Positions 52,340 through 61,893 of a stretch of 64,000 nt of DNA are shown piece after piece; positions within the stretch are counted from its first letter, which is position 1, and every line of letters begins with the position of its first letter. The notes under the pieces were generated by a model, which was not told where the DNA came from, made no database searches, and saw nothing but the letters and a program-made list of their open reading frames with translations. The translations under genes and the position numbers were made by a program. This DNA comes from an uncultured Candidatus Melainabacteria bacterium (lineage in GTDB: Bacteria; Cyanobacteriota; Vampirovibrionia; Gastranaerophilales; Gastranaerophilaceae). The stretch covers positions 58,148 through 122,147 of the forward strand of contig CAKVGS010000001.1 in NCBI GenBank assembly GCA_934747335.1. Direction: 5' to 3'.

Positions 52340-54076
52340 ATGTTAAAAGATTTTTTTCTAAACGAAGTTAAACAAGGCATTACAAAAGCCATAGAAGCAA
52401 ACGAGCTTGGACAAATGAGTGCAGAAAATGAATACTCTCTCATTATGGAAAAACCAAAAAATCCTGATTTTGGGGATTTTGCGGTTAACGTTTCATCATT
52501 AGCGCGTTCTGCAAAAATCGCACCGCCTATGATTGCAAACGCAATTGTAAAACATCTTTCAAATAAAGATTATTCAGTTTCTGTTGTTGGTGGTTTTATT
52601 AACTTCAAGATTGAAAATTCACTTTTGGCAAACGCTGTTGCAGAAGTTTTGGCAAAAAAAGAAAACTACGGACGTCCTGAAAATGTTCCGACTGAAAAAA
52701 TCTTATTGGAATATGTTTCTGCTAACCCAACAGGACCTTTCCACATCGGTCACGGACGTTGGGCGGCTATGGGAAGTGCTTTGGCTAATTTGTTGAAATT
52801 CTATGGACACGAAGTTTATCAAGAATTTTATATCAATGATGCAGGAAGCCAAATCAATAAATTAGGTAACTCTTTAAAAATCAGAGTTAAGCAAGAATTG
52901 GGCGAAAATGTAGATTTTCCTACGGATGAAATTGAAAGAAAGAATTTCTATCCCGGAGATTATTTGATTCCGGTTGCTAAAAAATTCTTAGAAGAAAAAA
53001 TTGCAGATGTAAAATCAGGTGCGGATGTTGACGCATTAGACGTTAAAATCTTCTCTGATTTTGCAAAAAAAGAAATGGAAGCTTGCCAAAAGAAATTGTT
53101 GGAAGATTTTAGAGTTCATTTTGACAATTTCTATTCAGAACTTGATTTACACAAATCAGGCAAAGTTGAAGAAAGTTACAAAGAACTTGTATCTAAAGGT
53201 ATGTTGTACGAAAAAGAAGGTGCAATGTGGTTTAAGTCTTCTGAATTCGGCGATGACCAAGATAGAGTTATTAAAAAAGCTGACGGCTCTAATACATATT
53301 TAACTGCTGATATCGCTTATCATATCGACAAACTAAGACGCGGATATGACAGACTAATCAATATTTGGGGCGCAGATCACCACGGTTATGTTGCTCGTGT
53401 TAAAGCATCAATAGAAGCCTTAGGTTATGACCCGAATAAATTAGAAGTATTGTTAGGACAGCTTGTAAACCTTGTTGTTAACGGCGAAGAAGTTCGTATG
53501 GGCAAACGTAAAAACATGGTTACATTAGATGATTTGATTGAAGAAGTTGGAATTGACGCGACTCGCTATTGGATGGAAATGCGTAACATTGATATGACGC
53601 TTGATTTCGATATTGAGCTTGCAAAACGTTCTACTGACGAAAACCCTGTATTTTATGTTCAATACGCTTATGCAAGAGTTTGCTCAATTTTAAGAAACGC
53701 AGTAAATGAAAGACTTAACGCTGAAACAGGTGAAAAGACTCCTGCTCCTATGACACAAGCTGAATTGGATGATTTGATTAATAATTTTGATAAAGATATT
53801 ATTTTGAAAACCGCTGACAGTGCAAAATCGTTGATTTTGAAGTTGGAAGAATTTAAATCGGTAATTGTGCTTTCTGCTCAAAATAGAACAGTTTACACAA
53901 TTTGCAGATATGTTCAAGAGCTTGCTGCTGAATTCCATTCATTCTATAACTCAAATAGAGTTATTTGTGATGATAAGGAGTTGATGAAGTCAAGATTAGC
54001 ATTGATGGTTGCAATCAAGACAACATTAAAAAATGCGCTTGATATTTTGGCAGTTTCAGCACCTGAAAAAATGTAA
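52340..54076 (+). CDS. argS: Arginyl-tRNA synthetase
   Basis: This is a class I synthetase of 578 residues. The N-terminal ArgRS additional domain is followed by SANPTGPFHIGHGRWA (HIGH motif), a catalytic core with DIAYH and WGADHHGYV, the KMSKS-equivalent region VRMGKRKNMVTL and the DALR anticodon-binding domain at the C-terminus. GAGGA precedes the ATG. A short hairpin and the agmatinase gene follow. Confidence 0.97.
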   Translation: MLKDFFLNEVKQGITKAIEANELGQMSAENEYSLIMEKPKNPDFGDFAVNVSSLARSAKIAPPMIANAIVKHLSNKDYSVSVVGGFINFKIENSLLANAVAEVLAKKENYGRPENVPTEKILLEYVSANPTGPFHIGHGRWAAMGSALANLLKFYGHEVYQEFYINDAGSQINKLGNSLKIRVKQELGENVDFPTDEIERKNFYPGDYLIPVAKKFLEEKIADVKSGADVDALDVKIFSDFAKKEMEACQKKLLEDFRVHFDNFYSELDLHKSGKVEESYKELVSKGMLYEKEGAMWFKSSEFGDDQDRVIKKADGSNTYLTADIAYHIDKLRRGYDRLINIWGADHHGYVARVKASIEALGYDPNKLEVLLGQLVNLVVNGEEVRMGKRKNMVTLDDLIEEVGIDATRYWMEMRNIDMTLDFDIELAKRSTDENPVFYVQYAYARVCSILRNAVNERLNAETGEKTPAPMTQAELDDLINNFDKDIILKTADSAKSLILKLEEFKSVIVLSAQNRTVYTICRYVQELAAEFHSFYNSNRVICDDKELMKSRLALMVAIKTTLKNALDILAVSAPEKM

Positions 54077-54082
54077 AAATGC

Positions 54083-54107
54083 TTGGTGTGCCCGGATAGC
54101 ACACCAA
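54083..54107 (+). terminator. Hairpin between argS and agmatinase gene
   Basis: TTGGTGTGC (54083-54091) pairs perfectly with GCACACCAA (54099-54107), but only TTT follows, so it may be a weak terminator or attenuator. Confidence 0.5.
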
Positions 54108-54136
54108 TTTAAAAAATATGATACGAAGGAGAAAAT

Positions 54137-54976
54137 ATGTTAACAGGACCATTTTTAGATAGAAATTGGATGGGCGAAAATAAAGATTATGAAAAATCAA
54201 ATATCGTTATGCTTGGTTTGCCTTTTGATGGTACTGTTTCATATCGTCCCGGTTCAAGATTTGCGCCAGAGCAAATTAGACTTGCTAGTTGGGGGTTAGA
54301 AGAATATTCTCCATATTTTGATAAACACTTAGAAGATTGTAATTTTCATGATGCAGGTGATTTGGAATTTCCACTGGGAAATACTGAAAAATCATTAGAT
54401 TTGATAGAAAAAAATGTTGATGAAATTTATAAAGATGGCAAACGTGTTTTTGGTATTGGTGGAGAACACTTGGTTACATTACCTGAAATTAAGGCTATTT
54501 CAAAACATTATGATAATTTAGCAATTGTGCATTTTGATGCTCATACTGATTTAAGAGAAGAATATTTAGGCGAACCGCTTTCACACTCTGCGGTAATCAG
54601 ACATTCTGCTGATATAGTAGGATTTTCTAATCTTAAACAAATTGGTATTCGTTCAGGTATGAAGGAAGAATTTGAATTGATGAAAAAACACAATACCTTA
54701 ATTCATGAATATTCTGAACTTGACGTTTTTAAAGATAAAAATATTTTTATTACCGTAGATTTAGATGTTTTAGATACTTCGATTATGCCTGGAACAGGTA
54801 CTCCTGAAGTTGGCGGATTAAGTTTTAATGAACTTGTCGGCTGGTTTAAATATTTATCAAAATTCAATATTATAGGGGCGGATGTTGTAGAATTAGCACC
54901 TGATTATGATGCTAGCGGTGCATCTACTGCTGTTGCAACAAAAGTTATTAGAGAATTATTAATGACAATGAATTAG
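54137..54976 (+). CDS. speB: Agmatinase / ureohydrolase
   Basis: This ureohydrolase releases urea from agmatine to make putrescine. The binuclear manganese site is complete: GGEH, DAHTD and DLDVLD, with the active-site loop GTGTPEVGGL. The length (279) and PGSRFAPEQIR near the N-terminus fit SpeB better than arginase or formimidoylglutamase, though a related guanidino substrate is possible. AAGGAG precedes the ATG. Its stop overlaps the convergent mfd stop by four bases. Confidence 0.9.
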   Translation: MLTGPFLDRNWMGENKDYEKSNIVMLGLPFDGTVSYRPGSRFAPEQIRLASWGLEEYSPYFDKHLEDCNFHDAGDLEFPLGNTEKSLDLIEKNVDEIYKDGKRVFGIGGEHLVTLPEIKAISKHYDNLAIVHFDAHTDLREEYLGEPLSHSAVIRHSADIVGFSNLKQIGIRSGMKEEFELMKKHNTLIHEYSELDVFKDKNIFITVDLDVLDTSIMPGTGTPEVGGLSFNELVGWFKYLSKFNIIGADVVELAPDYDASGASTAVATKVIRELLMTMN

Positions 54977-57900
54977 TTTTGATTTTTATATTTATCCGCC
55001 GTTTCTTTTATAAAGTAGAATAAATTCATCAAAGTATCAAACATTTCATCAAAAGTCATGTTACGGTTGCTAATAAGCAAGATGGATTTGCCGTCTTCGC
55101 AAGTTTTTGGTGCAACTGTAAATTTGATTTTTCTTGCAATGTCTTTGTCTAAACCTTGTTTTATTATGTTCCACTCATAAGGTGTAAATGGTGAATATAC
55201 ACGAATATCATCGCCCGCTTCTCTAATAATTGTTATTCCGCATTCTGTCGCTATTAATCTCAATTTGATTAATTTAATCAAATTTTCTACTTCGTCAGGG
55301 ATTCTTGAGAAACGGTCTTTCCATTCTGATACAATATAATCAAGCTCAACTTCATTTTTAACATCAGAAAGTCGCTTGTATTCAATCATTTTTTGTTCGC
55401 CTGAACCCACCCACTCATCAGGAATATAAGCTGTTATATTAATATCAACAATAGTTGGTTTGTTAGCTTTTATAGCTTCACCTTTAAGTTCGTTCACGGT
55501 TTCTTCAAGCAGTTGACAATACGTATCAAAGCCAACATTAACCATGTGGCCGTGCTGTTTTGTACCCAAAATATTACCGACACCGCGAATTTCGACGTCA
55601 CGCATTGCTATTCTATAACCACTGCCAAGTGTTGTAAATTCTTTTATCGCTTTTAATCGCTCTGATGCTTCGTGCGAAAGTTCTTTGCTTTTTTTGTAGA
55701 AACAATAACAATATGCTTGCTTATCACTTCTTCCCACGCGCCCTCTAAGCTGATAAAGCTGTGCTAATCCAAGTTTATCGGCTTCATGAATAATCATTGT
55801 ATTAGCGTTCGGGATGTCTATACCATTTTCAATAATTGTTGTACAGAGCAAAATATCGTAATCGTGGTTATCAAAACCGATAATCACATCTTCAAGTTGT
55901 TTTTCGCTCAATTGTCCATGCCCGATAGCTATACGAGCATTTGGTACAAGTTTTTGAAGTTCAAGTTTAAATTCTTCAATTGTTTCAACTCTGTTATAAA
56001 GATAAAATACTTGTCCATCTCTATCAAGTTCATTTACAATCGCATTTTTAACCGTTTGTTCGTTGTATTCGCCCACAAAAGTTTTGATTGGCAAACGGTT
56101 TTGAGGCGGAGTATTAATTACGGAAATATCTTTAATGCCTGATAATGACATATAAAGCGTTCTTGGAATCGGAGTTGCTGACATAGAAATAATATCAATA
56201 TTTTCCCTGAATTCTTTTAATTTTTCTTTGTGTCTTACGCCAAAACGATGTTCTTCATCAATTACAAGCAAGCCTAAATCTTTAAATATAACTTTATCTT
56301 GTAATAAACTGTGAGTTGCAATAACAACATCACATTTTCCTGTCGCCAAATTTTTGAGCGTTTCGTGGCGCTCTTTTGGGCTTCTGAAACGACAAAGAAG
56401 TTCTACATCAATTCCAAAAGGCTTAAAGCGTTCTGAAATAGTTTGAAAATGTTGCAGAGCAAGAACAGTTGTCGGAACAATTACCGCAACTTGCTTCAAG
56501 GAAGTAACAGCTTTGAACATCGCGCGCATAGCAACTTCTGTTTTACCAAAACCAACATCTCCGCAAACAAGTCTGTCCATTGGATTAGGGCTTTCCATAT
56601 CAGTTTTAATTTGATTAATAGATTTCAATTGGTCAGGAGTTTCGATGTATTCGAACGTGTCCTCCATCTCCAATTGCAAAGGTGAATCAGGCGCAAATTC
56701 AATGCCGGTTTTCATTTTACGTCTTGCGTATAATCTTAATAAATCATAAGCAATTGCTTCAACTTCCTTTTTAACCTTGGTTTTTGTGTTTTCCCAATCA
56801 CTTCCGCCCATTCGTGAAAGTTTTGGTTTAATTTGACCTGAACCACGATAACGACAAAGCATATTGATTTGTTCTGCCGGAATATGCAATTTATCTTTAT
56901 TAGCGTATTCTATTGTCAAATAATCTTTTAGTTGACCGTCAAATTCCTGTTTTGTCAGTCCTTTATAAACTCCTACACCGTGAATAGAGTGAACAACATA
57001 TTCACCTTCTTTGATATCATTAATATTTTCAATGTATTCTGCTTTTTCTTTATAATGGCGTTTACGATTTGACGGAATATCCTTTTGACGTTTGTTAAAA
57101 AGCTCTCTATCAGTAAGTAAAAGGATTTTACCATCTCTAAGTTCTGTACCTTGAGAAGTTATATTTCTAATATAATTAATATCAAAAATATCATATTCTG
57201 CTAAAACCTCTTTTACGCGCTCTTGAAAATCAGTTGCAATAGTAATTTGATAACCTTTGTGTTCTTGAAGAAATTTTGCAACAGCTTGTATATCAGCGTC
57301 AAAAATTTGAACATTTCTCGCGTCGATATCAATAACTTCGTTATTTTCATCGGACAAAAAATTGTTTAAATAAATTTTTTGCATGCCGGCAGTTTTCTTA
57401 ATAATTTCTTCCCACGTAAAATGATTTATTTCCTTTAATGCGTAGATTTGATTAGTTTTTAAAGCTTCATTGTAAGAATTTATAAAATTATCATCTATTT
57501 GTTGATACTTTGCCGAAACTTCCGCATATTCATCAAATACAATAATATAATCTTTAAAATAGTCCAAAATGTTAACTAAATCAGAATTAAAATATGATTG
57601 ATAAACGTTTATACCTTCAAAATAACCTTCATTTTCAAATTGTTCTTTAAGCTCTTTTGGAAATTCATTTGGCGGATTTTCAGGTAAAACAAATTTATAA
57701 AGCGGTCTAATATAAACGGGTTCGGTTATTTTTTTGATTGATTTTTGTGTTTCATTATTAAAAAATCTTATGTCGACAATTTCATCACCCCAAAACTCAA
57801 GTCTGATGGGATTTTCTTCTAATGAATAAATATCGGCAATATCACCTCTAATGCTGAATTCCCCAATATCAGAAACCATTGTTGAGCGCTTATAACCCAA

Positions 57901-58344
57901 TTTAATCAAGCGATTAAGTAAATCTGTTTGTGAAATACTGTCACCGATTTTTAAACTAAACGAATTATCTTCAAAAAACTGTTCTGACGGAAATTTCTCA
58001 AGAAGTGTTTTTACTGGTGTAAAAACAAGATTAGGCTTAGTTTCCAAAGTGTCAATTTGTTTTGCGTAGTCATAAAGATTGCCGACTACAACTTCATAAG
58101 GCGAAACATTTTGGTAGGGCAATGTTTCTGCGCTTCGCTCAAATAATCGTTCCAAATCGGCAGAATATTTTAGTGCTGATTGCTCGGTTGAAGTCACAAA
58201 AAGAACTTTTTTGTCCGATAATTTGCAGATATAATCAAGCAAAAGCAGACGGCTAAAAGTAGTTAAGCCTGTTAAAGTAAAGCTTTTTTCTTTTCTTATA
58301 TTTCTTATCAGATGGTCAAAAAATGATGCGTTCTCTAGTTTCAT
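54973..58344 (-). CDS. mfd: Transcription-repair coupling factor
   Basis: Mfd removes stalled RNA polymerase and recruits UvrA. The 1123 residues contain the UvrB-like N-terminal region (YQNVSPYEVVVGN), the RNA-polymerase-interacting domain near 445-510 (GEYVVHSIHGVGVYKGL), Walker A GDVGFGKTEVA, DEEHRFG, the TRG/translocation motif region (GRVGRSDKQAYCY) and the C-terminal regulatory D7 domain. No clear Shine-Dalgarno is seen before the ATG. Confidence 0.97.
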   Translation of the reverse strand: MKLENASFFDHLIRNIRKEKSFTLTGLTTFSRLLLLDYICKLSDKKVLFVTSTEQSALKYSADLERLFERSAETLPYQNVSPYEVVVGNLYDYAKQIDTLETKPNLVFTPVKTLLEKFPSEQFFEDNSFSLKIGDSISQTDLLNRLIKLGYKRSTMVSDIGEFSIRGDIADIYSLEENPIRLEFWGDEIVDIRFFNNETQKSIKKITEPVYIRPLYKFVLPENPPNEFPKELKEQFENEGYFEGINVYQSYFNSDLVNILDYFKDYIIVFDEYAEVSAKYQQIDDNFINSYNEALKTNQIYALKEINHFTWEEIIKKTAGMQKIYLNNFLSDENNEVIDIDARNVQIFDADIQAVAKFLQEHKGYQITIATDFQERVKEVLAEYDIFDINYIRNITSQGTELRDGKILLLTDRELFNKRQKDIPSNRKRHYKEKAEYIENINDIKEGEYVVHSIHGVGVYKGLTKQEFDGQLKDYLTIEYANKDKLHIPAEQINMLCRYRGSGQIKPKLSRMGGSDWENTKTKVKKEVEAIAYDLLRLYARRKMKTGIEFAPDSPLQLEMEDTFEYIETPDQLKSINQIKTDMESPNPMDRLVCGDVGFGKTEVAMRAMFKAVTSLKQVAVIVPTTVLALQHFQTISERFKPFGIDVELLCRFRSPKERHETLKNLATGKCDVVIATHSLLQDKVIFKDLGLLVIDEEHRFGVRHKEKLKEFRENIDIISMSATPIPRTLYMSLSGIKDISVINTPPQNRLPIKTFVGEYNEQTVKNAIVNELDRDGQVFYLYNRVETIEEFKLELQKLVPNARIAIGHGQLSEKQLEDVIIGFDNHDYDILLCTTIIENGIDIPNANTMIIHEADKLGLAQLYQLRGRVGRSDKQAYCYCFYKKSKELSHEASERLKAIKEFTTLGSGYRIAMRDVEIRGVGNILGTKQHGHMVNVGFDTYCQLLEETVNELKGEAIKANKPTIVDINITAYIPDEWVGSGEQKMIEYKRLSDVKNEVELDYIVSEWKDRFSRIPDEVENLIKLIKLRLIATECGITIIREAGDDIRVYSPFTPYEWNIIKQGLDKDIARKIKFTVAPKTCEDGKSILLISNRNMTFDEMFDTLMNLFYFIKETADKYKNQN

Positions 58345-58477
58345 AATCTTATTTTTGTCGTGTTGAATTTCAATCGTTTGATTTGAGTTTAGACAAACAA
58401 GATTTTAACGTAAATATGGGAGTTTTTCAATTTGGTAATAGTTTATTTAGAGTTAATAAAGTAAAAAAGTTTGAATT

Positions 58478-58610
58478 TTATGCCACCCTCATCAGGCTTC
58501 GCCAGCTTCTCCCCTCAAGGGCGAAGCGTACAGCCGCGCTAAATTAACGCATTCCAAGGCTTCTCCCTTGAGGGGAGAAGCTGTCCGAAGGACTGATGAG
58601 GGTGGTATAA
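58478..58610. repeat. 133-bp inverted-repeat element
   Basis: ATGCCACCCTCATCAG and CTTCTCCCCTCAAGGG on the left are mirrored by CCCTTGAGGGGAGAAG and CTGATGAGGGTGGTAT on the right, with about 45-base imperfect arms. No coding content is visible. It lies in the divergent gap after mfd. Confidence 0.8.
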
Positions 58611-58639
58611 ATATATAAAATACTTTATTTAGATTTAAT

Positions 58640-58657
58640 GGTGCAAAGAATTGCACC
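58640..58657. repeat. GGTGCAA palindrome
   Basis: GGTGCAAAGAATTGCACC, a one-base variant of the palindrome family, lies just after the stop of the 68-residue gene on the minus strand and may serve as its terminator. Confidence 0.6.
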
Positions 58658-58671
58658 ATTAACTTTTTCAT

Positions 58672-58878
58672 TCATTCTTGATTTTGAATAATTAAATCTG
58701 TAATTCTTTCATAACAAGCAATTGCTTTGTCAATTTTTTCTAAAAGAATTTCTAAATAGTTGTCAATATCTGTTTTTAAAATTTCATCATTTTCATTTTC
58801 AAGTGCTTTTTGCAAAATTAGCATACAGCTTTTGATTTCTTTAAGTTCTAAACAAATATCTTTCAATTTATTTTCCAT
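58672..58878 (-). CDS. Small helical hypothetical protein, 68 residues
   Basis: It starts MENKLKDICLELKEIKS and is acidic, wholly helical and probably coiled-coil. AAGGAG eight bases before the ATG selects this start. It is divergent from an XRE regulator at 58994. An inverted repeat TTGGTG-N10-CACCAA (58891-58912) overlaps its ribosome binding site and may be the operator. Not recognised. Confidence 0.65.
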   Translation of the reverse strand: MENKLKDICLELKEIKSCMLILQKALENENDEILKTDIDNYLEILLEKIDKAIACYERITDLIIQNQE

Positions 58879-58890
58879 ATAAGACACTCC

Positions 58891-58912
58891 TTGGTGCTAG
58901 ATTGGACACCAA
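58891..58912. promoter_or_regulatory. Possible operator TTGGTG-N10-CACCAA
   Basis: A dyad with six-base arms lies between the two divergent small genes, next to the XRE regulator gene, where an autoregulatory site is expected. It is inferred from position and symmetry only. Confidence 0.35.
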
Positions 58913-58993
58913 TATAAAAAATCTATGAGTTAGATAATACTGTGATGTATTACTTCATAGTGTTTATTCATATAGTACACGAAAATTTTATGT

Positions 58994-59218
58994 ATGCAAG
59001 GAGAATTTCCTAATTATTACAATATAATATCAAACAATATAAAACATTTGCGAATCTCAAACGGGCTTTCGCAAGAAAGTTTTGCTGAAAAATTGGGTTG
59101 TTCAAGAGAATATATAAGCAGGCTTGAAAATTATCATGAACAAATCAGTTTACAAATGATATTAAATGTAAGCAAGGTTTTTAATATTAAACCTCAGACT
59201 TTTTTTGATGAAATGTAA
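58994..59218 (+). CDS. XRE-family HTH regulator, 74 residues
   Basis: The protein is almost only a Cro/C1-type helix-turn-helix (residues 10-66: LRISNGLSQESFAEKLGC, then SREYISRLENY as recognition helix). The start follows TATAGT (58971-58976) at a normal distance. It is paired with the divergent 68-residue gene, like the 14.1-14.8 kb pair. Confidence 0.88.
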   Translation: MQGEFPNYYNIISNNIKHLRISNGLSQESFAEKLGCSREYISRLENYHEQISLQMILNVSKVFNIKPQTFFDEM

Positions 59219-59223
59219 AATTG

Positions 59224-59363
59224 TTAATGGTGCAAAAAATTGCACCCTACTTCTTCAATGGAAAATTGAAAGTGGAAAATGGAAAATTGTTTTAAATAAT
59301 TTTCAATTGTCCATTATCCATTTTTAATTTAGAAAAGTAGGGTGCAATTCTTTGCACCATTAA
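59224..59363. repeat. 140-bp composite element bounded by two GGTGCAA palindromes
   Basis: The 29-base ends (59224-59252 and 59335-59363) are reverse complements with one mismatch and each contains GGTGCAA...TTGCACC. Between them are TGGAAAATTGAAAG-type tracts in opposite orientation. The gap before the TPR gene is otherwise empty. Confidence 0.8.
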
Positions 59364-59443
59364 CTTTAAATTAAAACTCCAAAAACAAAGCTTCGTTTCT
59401 TGTTTTATGGTATTATTTAATTAATAATTTGATGAGGATAAAA

Positions 59444-61201
59444 ATGCTTGAAGAGATAAATGATTTAGTAGCTAAAAAAGAATTTGATAAGGCAAAAGAA
59501 TTGCTTGAACCTGCTTTAAAAGAAGAACCTGAAAATGTTGAACTTCTAAAGCTTGCAGGACTTGTTGCTTCTAACGAAGATGATTGGGAAGATGCAAGAA
59601 AACGTTTTGAAACTGTTGTTAAATTTAAATCCGATGATGCGACATCTTGGTTCTATTTGGCGAGCGCTTACGATAGATTGGGCGATTTTGTTTCCGCAAA
59701 AAATGCTTATATTAGAGTTATTGATTTGCGTTCAGAATATTCAGAAGCATACAAGAGTTTGTGCGTTGTGCTAATGAAAATGAATGAGCCTGAAGAAGCT
59801 ATTAGATATGCTGTTATGGCGAATGCAGTTGAACCGGATGATTATATTTTTGATTTTGTAATCGGTACTGCTTATATGAAAATTAAAGAGTTTGAAAAAA
59901 GCATTGAACCATTCAAGCGCGCATTGGAAAAAGAACCTGATAATATCGGAATTTATAACAGCCTTGGTACGGCTTATATGGCAACAGGTTCAAGTGAAGA
60001 AGCCGTAAAATGTTATAAGAAGGCGCTTGAACTTAATACGGAAAGTGCAATGGCTTATTACAATTTGGGTTCTGCTTATCAAATTCAGCAAAACCATGAA
60101 GAAGCTTGTATTTATCTTGAAAAAGCGTGTGAACTTGATGAAGATGATGAAGGCTTTAAAATTGCGCTTGCAATGTCAAAGATGAAGCTTGGACGTTATC
60201 AAGAAGCTTCTAATATTTATAAGAATTTATTGCTTCAACACCCTGAAAAAGAAAATTATAAATACAATTTGGCAAACTGTTTAGAAATAATGGGCGATTT
60301 ACAAGGAGCAATTAAAATGCTTGAAGGAATTGTTTATGTAAATCAAAAATTTATTCTTCCCGTACAAAAGCTTGCGAGTCTTTATATAAGAACAAATCAG
60401 CTTAATAAAGCAAAAGAGCTTTATGATAATATTTTATTAAAAGGTCAAGTTTCTGCCGAAACATTTCACCAGTATGCAATATTATCTTCAAGCTTATGTG
60501 ATACCGATACTGCTGAAAAAATGCTAAAGAAAGTAATTAAAATGAATCCTGAAATAGCTAAAGCTCATAAGGATTTAGGTATTATTTATTTGAATAAGCG
60601 TTTGTTTGATTATGCAGAAGATGAATTTAAAACTGCAATGAAATTGCAGCCGAATGATTTTGAAATCATATTTGAGTATGCAAATTTCTTGTATTCGATT
60701 TCTAAAAATACAGAGGCTGAAAGATTTTATCAAGAAGCTTTGGATATTGAGCCAAACAATATTTTGGCGCTTACTTTTATGGCGTTGAATAAATTGATTT
60801 TGAATCAGCTCGATGAAGCTAAAGATTATATAATGAAAGCTCTTAAGATTAATCCGCACCACGAATATATTCAATTCTGTGCAGGTCGAATATTTTTTGC
60901 GAGAAAAGAATATGAAGAAGCAAAACATTATTTAATTCATGCGGTTGAACAAAATCCTGATATTGAAACTCAAAATACGCTCGCTTTAACTTATTATGAA
61001 CTCGGCGAATACGATTTTGCGATTAATATTTTCAACAATTTGTTAGCTAAAAAGCCTGAGAATATTTCGGTTTTAATGAGTCTTGCAAAATGTTATGAAG
61101 GCAAAAAGGACAATGATAAAGCTTTAGAATATTTGGATAAAGTTGTGACAATTTTTCCTGAAGACGAAGAAGCTCATGAAATGATTAGAAAATTGTCATA
61201 A
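59444..61201 (+). CDS. Tetratricopeptide-repeat protein
   Basis: This 585-residue protein consists almost wholly of TPR units with the usual W/L-G-Y-A-F-A-P pattern (for example AIRYAVMANAVEPDD, LGTAYMATGSSEEAVKCYKK, YEEAKHYLIHAVEQNPD). It is a soluble scaffold with no signal peptide and no enzyme domain. The ATG at 59444 is preferred because GAGGA lies upstream; an ATG 15 bases earlier overlaps that site. Partners are unknown. Confidence 0.9.
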   Translation: MLEEINDLVAKKEFDKAKELLEPALKEEPENVELLKLAGLVASNEDDWEDARKRFETVVKFKSDDATSWFYLASAYDRLGDFVSAKNAYIRVIDLRSEYSEAYKSLCVVLMKMNEPEEAIRYAVMANAVEPDDYIFDFVIGTAYMKIKEFEKSIEPFKRALEKEPDNIGIYNSLGTAYMATGSSEEAVKCYKKALELNTESAMAYYNLGSAYQIQQNHEEACIYLEKACELDEDDEGFKIALAMSKMKLGRYQEASNIYKNLLLQHPEKENYKYNLANCLEIMGDLQGAIKMLEGIVYVNQKFILPVQKLASLYIRTNQLNKAKELYDNILLKGQVSAETFHQYAILSSSLCDTDTAEKMLKKVIKMNPEIAKAHKDLGIIYLNKRLFDYAEDEFKTAMKLQPNDFEIIFEYANFLYSISKNTEAERFYQEALDIEPNNILALTFMALNKLILNQLDEAKDYIMKALKINPHHEYIQFCAGRIFFARKEYEEAKHYLIHAVEQNPDIETQNTLALTYYELGEYDFAINIFNNLLAKKPENISVLMSLAKCYEGKKDNDKALEYLDKVVTIFPEDEEAHEMIRKLS

Positions 61202-61238
61202 TGACAGTTGAGCTAATGACATTTTGTTTCGATTATAT

Positions 61239-61244
61239 TAAAAT
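61239..61244 (+). promoter_or_regulatory. -10 element with leaderless spacing before a GTG start
   Basis: TAAAAT is followed by six bases and the GTG at 61251. ATGACA 17 bases upstream (61216-61221) is a plausible -35. Confidence 0.6.
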
Positions 61245-61250
61245 GTTCTT

Positions 61251-61586
61251 GTGAAATTTTTGTTAAAAATATTATTTATAATATTAGGCTTTTTTGTTTT
61301 TCAAGGTTCAAACCAAAATTTGAGCATTGAAAATCAAGCTGTGCCTGCAAATTATATTCAAAACAACTATCAGCATGTTGTTTTGTCTTCTCAAAATTTA
61401 TCGCAAAATGTTATTATTAAGAGCCAAACAAATGATTCTTCAAATTATACATTTGGAGAAAATGGCTGTGTTATTTTTAATCAGAAAAAATATATTCTGA
61501 AATCTAACAATCCTCTTATTGCAAGAGGAAACATTCATAATTTATCAACCAACCTAAAAAGTGAAATCTCTATTAGAGCACCTTAG
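61251..61586 (+). CDS. Small exported hypothetical protein
   Basis: The 111-residue protein has a hydrophobic N-terminus (KFLLKILFIILGFFVFQG) acting as signal peptide or anchor, then a polar Asn/Gln/Ser-rich body with one Cys. I do not recognise it. The start is GTG with a -10 six bases before it and no Shine-Dalgarno. Confidence 0.65.
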   Translation: MKFLLKILFIILGFFVFQGSNQNLSIENQAVPANYIQNNYQHVVLSSQNLSQNVIIKSQTNDSSNYTFGENGCVIFNQKKYILKSNNPLIARGNIHNLSTNLKSEISIRAP

Positions 61587-61637
61587 CCTGCCTTTTGACA
61601 TATTTTGGTTTAAGAATCAGTTAAAAGGAGAAAAACT

Positions 61638-61883
61638 ATGGATTTAACGTTACTAAAAGACGGCGTTTTTGTAATGATTATTGGCATGGGAACGGTTTTT
61701 GTATTCCTTTCAATTATGATTGTTGTAATGAATTTGAATGCAAAACTTCTTCAATTTGTTAACAAATATTTCCCTGAAGAAGTGCCTCAAGAAAAATCTT
61801 GCAAAAAAGCTGCAAAAAGTAAAGATGATGAAATTGCACTGGCTATCGCTTGTGCGGTTGCAAAATCAAAAATTACATCATAA
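61638..61883 (+). CDS. OadG-family small membrane subunit (sodium pump decarboxylase gamma)
   Basis: The 81-residue protein has one N-terminal membrane helix (VFVMIIGMGTVFVFLSIMIVV) with the GMGTVFVFL pattern of OadG/MmdD subunits, then a charged cytoplasmic tail. In complete pumps OadG links the carboxyltransferase to the membrane decarboxylase and helps assembly. The large subunits are not in the window, so the partner is elsewhere or the role differs. AAAGGAG precedes the ATG. Confidence 0.82.
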   Translation: MDLTLLKDGVFVMIIGMGTVFVFLSIMIVVMNLNAKLLQFVNKYFPEEVPQEKSCKKAAKSKDDEIALAIACAVAKSKITS

Positions 61884-61893
61884 GGAGGTTTCT

